Source: Ophioceras dolichostomum
Taxonomy: Eukaryota > Ascomycota > Sordariomycetes > Magnaporthales > Ophioceraceae
Reading direction: 5' to 3'
DNA: 64,000 nt
NCBI GenBank assembly: GCA_003049485.1
Contig: PYST01000036.1
Span: 62,001 to 126,000, forward strand
Part shown: piece after piece, positions 55,672 through 64,000 of the stretch
Numbering within the stretch: the first letter of the stretch is position 1
Layout: each line of letters starts with the position of its first letter
The notes under the pieces: model-generated
Told to the model about the DNA's origin: nothing
The model's database searches: none
What the model saw: only the letters and a program-made list of their open reading frames with translations
Position numbers and translations under genes: made by a program

Positions 55672-57243
55672 TCTGATGAGTCCATGAGTCCCTTCCGACC
55701 CCAACCAATTAGAACCTAGGTAGAACCTAAGTAGAAGAGAAACAAGACCAGCAGCGCCATTTTGGAAAGGCTGAAGGCACTGCCTATATACATATCTGCC
55801 CAATCTCTGGACCAGCGCGCGCTGCTCGACAAGTTAGGAAGTGCGGGGGTCGCATTCAATGAAAGGGGCACAGCCTCGTGGTTTTCTCCGCTATTGAACT
55901 CGGGTAGGTGTCCCGAACAGTGCTCAGCCTCGGAGGGACGAGACATGCATGGCAAGGGTGTAAGGTGGCGTGATCCATGTTTTTTCTTTGATCGATGACT
56001 ATTGTGGCATTTGAGGTGATGACATCGATATACGTGGATTTCCAAGTCCAAGAACCAATCCGGGCTACCCAGGCCAGGCCACGGCGTCCGTACATGCGGG
56101 CAGGAGCCGAGTTTGCACCTGATGTCGTTATACCTCCTCCTCGGAAAAGTCCGTATAAACCTATGCTCGCATGTAACTTTGAGCTGGGGTAGGTGGCGCC
56201 TTGGTAGGTTTTACGAATCGATGGCAGTCGACCAATAACTTAAACTTATAAAAGGCAGCGACCGCGCACCTCCCCGCTCACACGCGCGATCTCTTTCAAC
56301 CCCTCCCCCTATCCTTCCATTAACGGTCAATCAAGTCACAAACGTTAAAATTCCAAAAGCCCATGACTTGATGAAAGAGACGCGCTCGACATGCAACCGT
56401 GTAGGTAATCAGTCAACTCGGAGTGGCAGGCGGCATTTCCCACTACCAGGTTGTTATGTTCCTCGCGAAGAAGAAGGTGGTGGCGAGATTTGAAAGGCAA
56501 CTCACGCCGGCCCAGCTTCCTCTTGCCAGGTTGCTCTGAGCCGAAGAAGCGGCAGCGGAGATATGTCGACGGCCAGTCGATGCCGGTGTGCTTTTGCTGT
56601 CTGTAGTTGAGATTCTACTCCAGCATGGAAAGCATGGTCGGTGCACTTCAGCCCGCAAGCACGTCCACCGCACCGGAATTCCACCACGATCGCCCTTCTC
56701 CATGCCCCCTTCTTGTCAAGCGACACTTCAGTTATCGCGCTTACCACTCCCGTAACTTTGTTCTGATCCTCTTTCCGATGCTCTTAACTTCGGGCCGTCA
56801 CAGTTGGTCCAAAGAGCGGAGTCTGACTCGAAACTTCAACTTACGGTAGGCATTTGAATTAGCATTTGGAAGGGTCACCTGGGGAAAGCCTCCAGGGGAA
56901 AGGGGTAAGAACCGGAAGATCCAGCTAGCGGAACCAGGTTTGGACTTGCAGGCTAGCAAACAAAAAATTCTTTTGTGGCATTATTCAATGGCGCCTTCGC
57001 CAGTCTCGGAAATATACCGATGAAAGGAATGTCGATCGTCAGCAGCAGCCTAGGACTGCCGTCACCAGCATCTTGCGTAGATGTGACAAGATTTGCTCCT
57101 GGACTCTCTGGTTATCCAACGTCGTTAACTTCCAGCCCGAAAGCTTCCGTCTAAGATAGGATAGATGATGTAGAGTCGTATGTAGAAGATAAAAGAAAGC
57201 AAGCAAAAAACAATGATGACAAGCGGCGGCGTCGTCCTCCTCC
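55672..57243. other. Intergenic region CorA-like / SEH1
   Basis: Promoter side of the CorA-like gene and 3' side of SEH1. It includes a TAGGTAGAACCTA-type repeat near 55716. No gene is seen; short frames are random-looking. Confidence 0.45.
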
Positions 57244-58887
57244 TCACGGCGCGCTCATCCTCATCTTCATCATAGCCAGCTCAGAGCTCTTAGCCCACGT
57301 CCCGTCCGGCGTCTGGCGGTAGCACATCAGCCTCCCCTCGTCGCCGACGCTGCCCAGGATCTGGCCGTCGTCGTCGAAGTCGACCCTCCAGACGGGCGTG
57401 CGGTGGCTGTCTAGGAGAGACAGCTCGCGGACCTCGTGCTCGACCTCGCCTGGCTGGCCCGTCGGTCGTCGGCTTTCGATACTAACACTGCCACCGCCAC
57501 CGCTGCCGAAGCCGAAGCCGAAACCGCTGCCGCCGCTGCCACCTAGCGTCAGGCCTGAAGCGCCGGAGCCTGAGTTTGTGCGAGCCAGTTCTGAGCCGAT
57601 CCCCGACCGGAGTGGGAGGTGTTGGTGGTGGGTGGTTGATGATAAAGGGTCGGATCCCACGAGTTGTTGGTCGTGTTCGTCGAGAAGCTGCTGTTGATGC
57701 TGTTGTTGTAATATCTGTTGTTGTTGCTGATGCTGCTGCTGCTGCTGTTCCTGATGCTGTTGTTGATGCTGATGTTGATGCTGTTGTTCATGTTGTTGTT
57801 CATGTTGTTGTTGATGCTGTTGCTTTTGTTCCTGCTGCTGCTCTTGTTGCTGTGTCACCGTAATAGCAGACTGGGGCCGCGCTAGAGTTTGAGCGTTGGC
57901 ATTAGAGTCGCGATCGCGACCGCGGCTACCGGCGCCACCGCCCCAGCTGGCACCATGCTCGACCAGGTCGCGTGAGGACCAGGTCTTGTCGTCGTCGGGA
58001 GGTGACGGCGTGTCCACACGCACGACACGGACGAAGCCGTCCTGGCAGGCCGTGGCGATGATGTCGTAGCCCCGGATGTTGCCGGGTGCCCAGGCCACGT
58101 CGCGCACGAGACCCCTATGGCCCGTGATCTCAGCAGCGAGGTAGAACTCACGCGACGCGGCGGCAGACGAGAACGAAGCAGCGTCGCGAGTGCGGTAGAT
58201 GCGCACCGTGTCCATGGCGGCGACCACGAGGCTCAGCGAGTCGGTGGGCACGCCTGCGCGGAGCGCGGTGTAACAAGGATCGGGGTTGGGGTCGAAGCGC
58301 ACGCGGAAGGAGGTCTCCTCTCCTCTCGCGGGGCGCGCGCAGACGGTGAACTTGTCTAGCGGCGCGTATTCGGCCAGGTTCTCGGGCTGGTCATTCTCCA
58401 GCACTTCGAGCGTGCCGTCCGCGGCCAGCAGCGCGAGGTAGGTGTGCCGGGTCTCGTCGTTGTGCTTGAGCGAGAAGGACCGGTACGGCAGGCGGCTCGA
58501 CTTGTGCTCGTACGCGGCCTTTGCGCTCTCCTTGTTGCGCTGGCTAAACCTGCGCCCCGGCGCGGCGGCCGGGTCTTCGGCCCAGAGCTTGAAGCGGCCC
58601 TCGATGCCCAGGGACGCTACCAGGTTGGGGTAGATGGTTGGGGGCAGCCATTGCAGCTCGAGGATCTCGCCGCCGTGTGCCGTCCAGTTGTCGCAATGCC
58701 GCCAGACCCCGTCCTTGTGCCGGTTGAACACCCGGATCTTGCCATCTACCGACCCCGTCGCGCAGCGATCCCCGTAGCTGTTGAAGGCGACCGCCTGCAC
58801 CAGGTCCTGGTGGCCATGCTTCATGATCAGCTCGAACTTTGGTTGCTCCCCTCCTACTGGAGGCTCAAGAACCAATGGCGGCGCCAT
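57244..58887 (-). CDS. SEH1: Nucleoporin Seh1 (WD40) with poly-Gln insertion
   Basis: A single exon of 547 aa with ATG at 58887. Seh1 is a six-bladed WD40 protein shared by the Nup84/Y complex of the nuclear pore and the SEA (GATOR2) complex. The first blades are clear: ELIMKHGHQDLVQAVAFNSYGDRCATGSVDGKIRVFNR, WTAHGGEILELQWLPP, GIEGRFKLW. Later ones are PYRSFSLKHNDETRHTYLALLAADGTLEVLE and EITGHRGLVRDVAWAPG...IIATACQDGFVRVVRV. The last blade is LDSHRTPVWRVDFDDDGQILGSVGDEGRLMCYRQ. Between the last two lie about 140 extra residues: a Gln/His-rich tract (residues about 345-400) and a Gly-rich loop. Orthologues are usually about 350-450 aa. The insert falls in a loop, so the propeller can still close. 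Confidence 0.87.
   Translation of the reverse strand: MAPPLVLEPPVGGEQPKFELIMKHGHQDLVQAVAFNSYGDRCATGSVDGKIRVFNRHKDGVWRHCDNWTAHGGEILELQWLPPTIYPNLVASLGIEGRFKLWAEDPAAAPGRRFSQRNKESAKAAYEHKSSRLPYRSFSLKHNDETRHTYLALLAADGTLEVLENDQPENLAEYAPLDKFTVCARPARGEETSFRVRFDPNPDPCYTALRAGVPTDSLSLVVAAMDTVRIYRTRDAASFSSAAASREFYLAAEITGHRGLVRDVAWAPGNIRGYDIIATACQDGFVRVVRVDTPSPPDDDKTWSSRDLVEHGASWGGGAGSRGRDRDSNANAQTLARPQSAITVTQQQEQQQEQKQQHQQQHEQQHEQQHQHQHQQQHQEQQQQQHQQQQQILQQQHQQQLLDEHDQQLVGSDPLSSTTHHQHLPLRSGIGSELARTNSGSGASGLTLGGSGGSGFGFGFGSGGGGSVSIESRRPTGQPGEVEHEVRELSLLDSHRTPVWRVDFDDDGQILGSVGDEGRLMCYRQTPDGTWAKSSELAMMKMRMSAP
57686..57856. repeat. Imperfect TTG/CTG/ATG triplet repeat in SEH1
   Basis: About 170 bases of TTG, CTG and ATG triplets which the - strand reads as CAA/CAG/CAT (Gln and His). 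It mixes CAA and CAG codons, so it is less slippage-prone than a pure repeat. Confidence 0.88.
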
Positions 58888-60046
58888 TTGTTGCCACTTT
58901 TCTCCCCAGACCGCCCTCCTCTATCCCTGCTATTCTCAAATTTCTCAAATTTCTCCCAAGGCGCAAGGATAGGTATGGAAGCCACACAGCGTTCTTAACA
59001 AGCAAGGGAGGTCGGTTCGAGAGGTGGTCAGTCCCGCCCTGATCAACGGCACTGAAGTGGAGTGTGTGGGGATGGCCCAAGCTCTTAGATCTCCAGCACT
59101 GCCAAGCTTGAGACAAACAGGCCTATTTTCCAAGACAACATTACCGCCAAACCGAGCGGTCGGGATGCTTCTAAACATACTACGACTACGTAGGTACCTA
59201 TTCGGGAATTGCCTAGCGGCTTATTCCCCTGACAAGTATACGACCGTTAATTAGACTGGTCCTCGACAGCTGCGGAAGAGATTGACTTCACATATGTTTG
59301 ACACAATACACATACGTGCCCCCACAACGTTCAGTTTGCACGCTGATGAGCTGGCACCATACATATTGCTGAGACATACGGACGTATTTGATGTCCTTTA
59401 CCACAGCAGCAGTGAGACTTCAACAGTGAGACTAGAAGTGCCAGTCGAGGGGCCACGCCGCACGGAACGCTCTCCACTGTAACCCGCCCGCACGCCACCT
59501 CGATACCCTGGCATTTATATTATCGATAGGGCCGGCCCCGCCAAAATTTAGGGGTTGCGCGTCAGCGGCTTCCCATGTGAAAGGTTGACGAAGAGATGAT
59601 GCATCGTGGCCACTCTTGACTGAGGGTTGTGGTATCCTGACATTGTCACAGCCGACGGATACCTGCACTTCTCCCACCAGCTCTTTCCTTTTCTTTCTCC
59701 CTTGTATCCCCAATCGTATCCAAGACTTGAGCGTCTTTGCTCATTGCCATTCTTTTTCTACCTGCCAGTGGCGCCAACTTTTCATTCGTAGTACATAATT
59801 CGTTGCACTGGAGGTCAACTGCCCGTTCTTTCCCGCGCCATCCCCTTTCGCTTGATCAGCTACCTTCTCTCTTCCATATCATTAACCCGAAGCGCGCCAT
59901 TCCCTGACCCTACTCGACACCCCAGCAGCCGTCACTCCAAAACTTCCTCCGCGACCGACCTGCGCATCGGTACTGCCAACAATGCGCCTCACGAAGCCCT
60001 GATCCCCCCGACCCTCGCCCCTCATCGAAAACAAAAGTCGGAAAAC
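58888..60046. promoter_or_regulatory. Divergent promoter region SEH1 / ALG7
   Basis: About 1.16 kb between outward-facing starts. It contains a TAGGTACCTA element at 59190-59199 and the ALG7 leader with a short upstream frame (59982-60002). No gene is supported. Confidence 0.5.
59982..60002 (+). promoter_or_regulatory. Short upstream open reading frame in ALG7 leader
   Basis: ATG CGC CTC ACG AAG CCC TGA, six codons, ending 44 bases before the ALG7 ATG and out of its frame. If the transcript starts upstream, it could dampen Alg7 translation. Transcription start is not known from sequence. Confidence 0.45.
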
Positions 60047-61459
60047 ATGACGGCAAGCACGAATAACGGACACGACCTCTCGAGGACCGAGACGCTAAGT
60101 CTCCTCTCCCTCACGGCAGCATGCGTCGGCGTGCTGGCGAACACCTTCCAGGGCGACGGCGAGCCCCTCATCGCCTCCTTAGCCCTGAGCGGCGTCGCCT
60201 TCTCGGCCAGCTACGCCATGATCCGCTGGCTCGGCCCCACCTTCATCAAGGCGGACATCAAGGGCGTCGACATGAGCAAGACCCACAAGCGGGAGATCCC
60301 CGAGTGCATGGGCGCCGTGTGCGCCGTCGTGTACCTGCTCCTCATCATGGTCTTCCTGCCCTTCCCCTTCTACAAGGACATCGTGGCCGCGACCAGCGGG
60401 GGCGGCAACCGCGACGTGGTGCTGCACGTCGAGCCGCCGGTCGACATCCAGCAGGGCCGATTCCTGCACCGCTTCCCGCACAACAAGCTCGCCTCCTTCC
60501 TGTCGGCCGTCATCTCGCTCCAGTCCATCACGCTGCTGGGGATCGGCGACGACCTGTTCGACATCCGGTGGCGCCACAAGTTCTTCATCCCCGCCTTCGC
60601 CGCCATCCCTCTGCTCGTCGTGTACTTCGTCGACTTCGGCGTCACCTCTGTCGTGGTGCCGATCCCGCTCCGCCCTTACCTGGGCGAGCTCATCGAGCTG
60701 GGCCCCCTCTATTACGTCTATATGACGGCCGTCGCCATCTTCAGCCCAAACAGCATCAACATCCTGGCGGGCATCAACGGCATCGAGGTCTCGCAATCCA
60801 TCGTCATCGCGCTGCTCATCGCCCTCAACGACTGCCTGTACCTCTTCACCCCCTACCCGCACCCGGCCACCGACAGCCACCTGTTTTCGTTATACTTCCT
60901 CCTCCCCTTCCTGGGCGTCAGCTCCGCCCTCCTCTGGCACAACTGGTACCCCGCGCGCGTCTTCGTGGGCGACACGTACTGCTACTTCGCGGGCATGGTC
61001 TTCGTCGTCGTCAGCATCCTCGGCCATTTCTCCAAGACGCTCATCCTGCTGCTGATTCCGCAGATCTTCAACTTCGTCTACTCGGCGCCCCAGATCTTCG
61101 GGCTCGTGTCCTGCCCGCGCCACCGCCTCCCCCGCTTCCACGCGCGCACGGGGCTTATGGAGCCGTCCGTCACGCCCTGGACCCCCGAGCGCCAGCCCCG
61201 CGCCCCAATCGCCGCGGCGCTGAAGCTGCTGGGGCGCCTGGGCCTCCTGCGCGTCACGCTCGACGACGAGGGTGCGCTGTTCGTCGAGACGTCCAACATG
61301 ACCATCCTCAACCTGTGGCTCGTCTGGCGCGGGCCCATGACGGAGCGGAGGCTGGCCGCGGAGATTACCGCGCTGCAGGCCGTCTCGGGATTGCTAGGGC
61401 TCTTCATCCGGCACCGCCTGGCGCTCCTGGTCTTTAAGGAAGACAACTGGAGCATTTAG
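60047..61459 (+). CDS. ALG7: Alg7, UDP-GlcNAc:dolichyl-phosphate GlcNAc-1-P transferase
   Basis: A single exon of 470 aa from the ATG at 60047; the frame is open further upstream but has no earlier ATG. It makes GlcNAc-PP-dolichol, the first committed step of N-glycan precursor synthesis in the ER, and is the tunicamycin target. About ten hydrophobic helices are seen. Conserved motifs: SKTHKREIPECMGAVCAVVYL, LLGIGDDLFDIRWRHKFFIPAFAAIPLL, FSPNSINILAGINGIEVSQS, FLGVSSALLWHNWYPARVFVGDTYCYFAGMVFVVV and CPRHRLPRFH. The GDD and GDTYCYFAG acids are the metal and substrate ligands of the family. The tail ending NWSI follows a normal family end. Length is usual (yeast 448). Confidence 0.95.
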   Translation: MTASTNNGHDLSRTETLSLLSLTAACVGVLANTFQGDGEPLIASLALSGVAFSASYAMIRWLGPTFIKADIKGVDMSKTHKREIPECMGAVCAVVYLLLIMVFLPFPFYKDIVAATSGGGNRDVVLHVEPPVDIQQGRFLHRFPHNKLASFLSAVISLQSITLLGIGDDLFDIRWRHKFFIPAFAAIPLLVVYFVDFGVTSVVVPIPLRPYLGELIELGPLYYVYMTAVAIFSPNSINILAGINGIEVSQSIVIALLIALNDCLYLFTPYPHPATDSHLFSLYFLLPFLGVSSALLWHNWYPARVFVGDTYCYFAGMVFVVVSILGHFSKTLILLLIPQIFNFVYSAPQIFGLVSCPRHRLPRFHARTGLMEPSVTPWTPERQPRAPIAAALKLLGRLGLLRVTLDDEGALFVETSNMTILNLWLVWRGPMTERRLAAEITALQAVSGLLGLFIRHRLALLVFKEDNWSI

Positions 61460-62972
61460 GGCCGGTTTTTTTTTTCGGTTGCGAAGGGTCTCGATCGGAT
61501 CTTGAGGATTACCATAAAATACAAGAAATTTCCAAGGTTGTATGCATAATGTAGATGAGGGAAAATAAGGCGCCAGGGGTCGGCAATGGGACCTGTGTTT
61601 GGTTTTTTTTTTGGTAATCTGTATTGCTCGAATCTGCGAGTGCTTTGCTCGATACCCTTTTCCACGGTCTGTTGAAGGCCTGTATCCACCATACATCATC
61701 CAGCGGGTGAGCTAGGCCGGGGTTATCATAGATTTCATACATGTAAATGTCCTTCGTGGAAAATTTCTCTGCGGACATCTCTCTCGAGGTCGTCACGTCG
61801 GATGGTCGAGACCGGCGAATGTGAAGTAAAACATGAGTTGCGGCCTGCTGATGAAAACATCGATTCCTGTAATCGCAACGTTCGACGTGGCCTCATCGGT
61901 CCTCAATCTTTGGCACCGAAGGGGTTCTTCTCACCTATCTGATAGCGCACCGAAGCAGTTAGTGGGCTCAAAGTCCGGTAATGTGCAAAAGACGTGCAGC
62001 TGATCTGCAAGCCAGATGAGCAGCACCATTTCAATGTTCCCGACTAAGTACGCCAACGGCCAAGAGTTCATCATCAGTTCATCTGTACATCGTCATCACG
62101 CCGGGCGGGACCGTCGGGGGCACCAGAAAAGCCCCCCTACTGCCCCCCAGCTTTTGCTCCCATTGCGTTCTAGAAATACAACGCCGGGCCAATCAATGAA
62201 GAAAAGGCTCGAAGACCAGACGTAATGACAGGTAGGTTAGGTACCTAGCATGAGAGAATTTCCACCCCCGAGTTCGGGGCAACCATTTCCTTCCCATCCA
62301 TTTCCCTTTGAAATGTGTTTCCCCCAAATTCCGACCGTCCCAGTCAAGGGTCACCTCCCAACCGCCCAAGTGAAGAGAGAAAAAAAAAGAGACAAAAGAA
62401 GGGTCCGCTGAAGCAGGAAGTAAGAAGGATATAAAGAAACAGAAAATAACCAGAGAAAATACTGGGTAGGAAGGTACCGAACATGAACCCCGTCTCCTCG
62501 CACAGTTTTCGTTCCGACATGCTGGGAATATAGTATACGAAGCTGCCACCGTCATGAAAACAATATAAAAGGACCGGATAACACGGCAATAAATGGGGAA
62601 TAGAATGAATAGAACCCAACCGAATGTAGAATGAAGGGGAGAGAGAGCTGGAGGTAATAACTAATAAAAGACTCCCAGAACGCCAGATACCTGGGGCAGG
62701 TGTCCACACATCGAACCTAAAAAAAAAAAATTGTGCGAAAATAATCGGATCCTCTCGAAGACTCGCCCGCCGCGCCCGATACGTCTGCAAGCTCTGTTTC
62801 CCTAGGTAGGTAGATATATGTTGTTGAACTGCCGACGAACACGAATGAGCATCCTGACTGAACAGGAGAAGGAGGGGAGAGTTGGTACGTTGCCGTTGGC
62901 ATGGCACAACAGTCGTGACAGGCCCAAGAGCAACGAAAAAAGCCTCTTCTCAGCTAAGGTGGGACGCATCCG
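61460..62972. other. Convergent intergenic region
   Basis: 3' ends of ALG7 and the last gene. It includes T9-10 runs near 61467 and 61602 and TAGGTA repeats at 62231-62248 and 62804-62816. No gene is seen. Confidence 0.5.
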
Positions 62973-64000
62973 CTATGAAGAAGCCCCATTAACCGCGGCT
63001 TCTGCTGGGGCAGCTGGCATCGCCGGATGCGACGATGCAAGTTCGCTGATGACGGCGGCGGCGGCCTTCTCCGTCGAGGGAGATTCTGAGGCCGTGATGG
63101 CAGGCCCGTCGACGCTCGTGGCCGACTTGGGGTCGTCCTGGTTGGAAGTCGAGGCCTTGAGGGAGGACGTGCCGACCGACGGGCGACTGGCCGCCGCCTT
63201 CCTGCTCTTGGTGTAGTCACTGAGGCTGAGCTTCTTCTTGACAGGACTGGGGTTGGCACCGGCGACGCCGTTGGTGGCACCGAGGGGGTGTGGGCTGGTC
63301 AGGTTGGTCGAGAACGGCGACTGCACGACGGAGCTGGCCGATACTGGCGTTGTTGCGGACGAAACGGCAGAAGGGATGCCGCCGGTGTTGAAGGTGGGCA
63401 CTGGAGGCATTTGGACCCTGAGCTCAGGCGATTTGTTCTTGCCTGAAGCACCTGGAGAAGGTTCTGTGATCAGAACCGGTGGCGGTTGTGGTCTGGCTGC
63501 GACGGGAGAGGTAGGCGCAGGCGCGTCTAGCATTGGCGTGTCGACGACGGTGTCTGCTCCCGACGCTGACTCCACAGGATCGCTTTCAGATGCAGGAGGA
63601 ACTGCTGTTAGCACCGCGGGCGGAGGGGCCATTTGTTTCGAGTCGACTGCTGGAGGCGCGATCGAATCGATAACCATGGCATCGGACGTGGCACTCTGTG
63701 AGCCGGTAGATTCCCGCTTCTTCCTGTTCTCTTCCTCTTCTTGCCGTACCCTGTGACGGTTTTCGAGTAGTATCTTGGAAAGCGACTTGAACTTCCGCCT
63801 GGGCACAGGCGTCTGCGCAGCCTCGCTGTACCACTCGCCTTCTACAGGGTCAGTCTGGACGCTTGCGTCACAGTAGTTACCGCGAGGCGCTACTGATGCG
63901 TGGCGGGACAGGGGAACCGAATCGTGGCGCGAGGTGGGGTGGTGCTTGAAGGGATTTGCGCCTGGCGAGACAGCGGTGGACGGCGAGCCGGACTTGCTGC
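62973..64000 (-). CDS. C-terminal part of a low-complexity nuclear-type protein (partial)
   Basis: The frame is open from the right edge of the window and ends at a stop at 62973-62975, giving 341 residues of a gene whose 5' part is outside. One helical basic segment (FKSLSKILLENRHRVRQEEEENRKKRES) is followed by Pro/Ala/Ser/Val-rich disorder, a PSPVKKKLSLSDYTKSRKA motif, then more Ser/Ala-rich sequence. A KKLSLSDY-type short motif occurs in the tails of several fungal chromatin regulators, including Set3-like PHD/SET proteins, which makes that a guess rather than an assignment. No catalytic domain lies inside the window. Codon use and consistent composition support a real coding region. A small intron inside cannot be excluded. 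Confidence 0.65.
   Translation of the reverse strand, partial: SKSGSPSTAVSPGANPFKHHPTSRHDSVPLSRHASVAPRGNYCDASVQTDPVEGEWYSEAAQTPVPRRKFKSLSKILLENRHRVRQEEEENRKKRESTGSQSATSDAMVIDSIAPPAVDSKQMAPPPAVLTAVPPASESDPVESASGADTVVDTPMLDAPAPTSPVAARPQPPPVLITEPSPGASGKNKSPELRVQMPPVPTFNTGGIPSAVSSATTPVSASSVVQSPFSTNLTSPHPLGATNGVAGANPSPVKKKLSLSDYTKSRKAAASRPSVGTSSLKASTSNQDDPKSATSVDGPAITASESPSTEKAAAAVISELASSHPAMPAAPAEAAVNGASS

Noticed and set aside
59852..60046. An in-frame 65-codon N-terminal extension of ALG7
   Set aside because: It contains no ATG, and the family N terminus begins near the ATG at 60047.
60121..61437. A 438-residue Arg/Pro/His-rich frame on the + strand within ALG7
   Set aside because: It is the shifted frame of a GC-rich gene; Alg7 motifs are all in the other frame.

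Overview
This window reads as nuclear DNA of a filamentous ascomycete (Pezizomycotina, most likely a Sordariomycete). The genes carry short spliceosomal introns (about 70-200 nt, GT...CTAAC/CTGAC-type branch...YAG), untranslated leaders and wide intergenic spacers. There are no operons or ribosome-binding sites, and the protein set is fungal (Bqt4, Bud3, RTA1, Ppg1, Rev7, Alg7). I rebuilt exon structures by hand; in every multi-exon model the summed exon length is a whole number of codons and the splice joins restore family motifs.

Layout, left to right: the acidic C-terminal end of an unknown gene (1-346, +); an RNF216/TRIAD3-like RBR ubiquitin ligase (1762-5035, +); a short Dcc1-like cohesion factor (6233-6778, -); a Bud3-type RhoGEF with a possible divergent RhoGAP segment (7760-12681, +); Rev7 with a huge acidic insert (13277-14905, -); importin Kap114 (15499-19177, +); PI31 proteasome regulator (20596-22006, -); a secreted alpha-carbonic anhydrase (24382-25787, -); a gene-poor 4.7 kb stretch; an orphan protein with a G-alpha-like acylation signal (30477-31361, -); a seven-exon RTA1-family membrane protein (33168-35000, -); 3-hydroxyisobutyrate dehydrogenase (35980-37158, -); Bqt4 (38663-40174, -); an F-box protein (41516-43849, +); RhoGDI (44680-46109, +); phosphatase Ppg1 (47105-48371, -); a zinc-knuckle/RD-rich RNA-type protein (49861-52133, +); a CorA-like two-TM protein (53704-55671, -); nucleoporin Seh1 with a poly-Q insert (57244-58887, -); Alg7 (60047-61459, +); and the C-terminal part of a low-complexity nuclear-type protein running off the right edge (62973-64000, -).

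The genes are mostly unrelated housekeeping functions rather than a cluster. Loose themes are Rho/septation control (Bud3, RhoGDI), nuclear envelope and transport (Bqt4, Seh1, Kap114), genome maintenance (Dcc1, Rev7) and ubiquitin/proteasome (RBR ligase, PI31, F-box). I found no convincing secondary-metabolite cluster, transposon, CRISPR array, rRNA or tRNA.

The items most worth a second look are: the orphan whose first eight residues nearly match the lipidated N terminus of fungal G-alpha subunits; the RTA1 gene, whose reading frame requires two GC-AG introns and a 16-nt internal exon; the GEF-plus-GAP-like architecture of the Bud3 protein; long simple-sequence insertions inside the folded domains of Rev7 and Seh1; the apparently minimal Dcc1; and a recurrent TACCTAGGTA-type palindromic repeat between genes.
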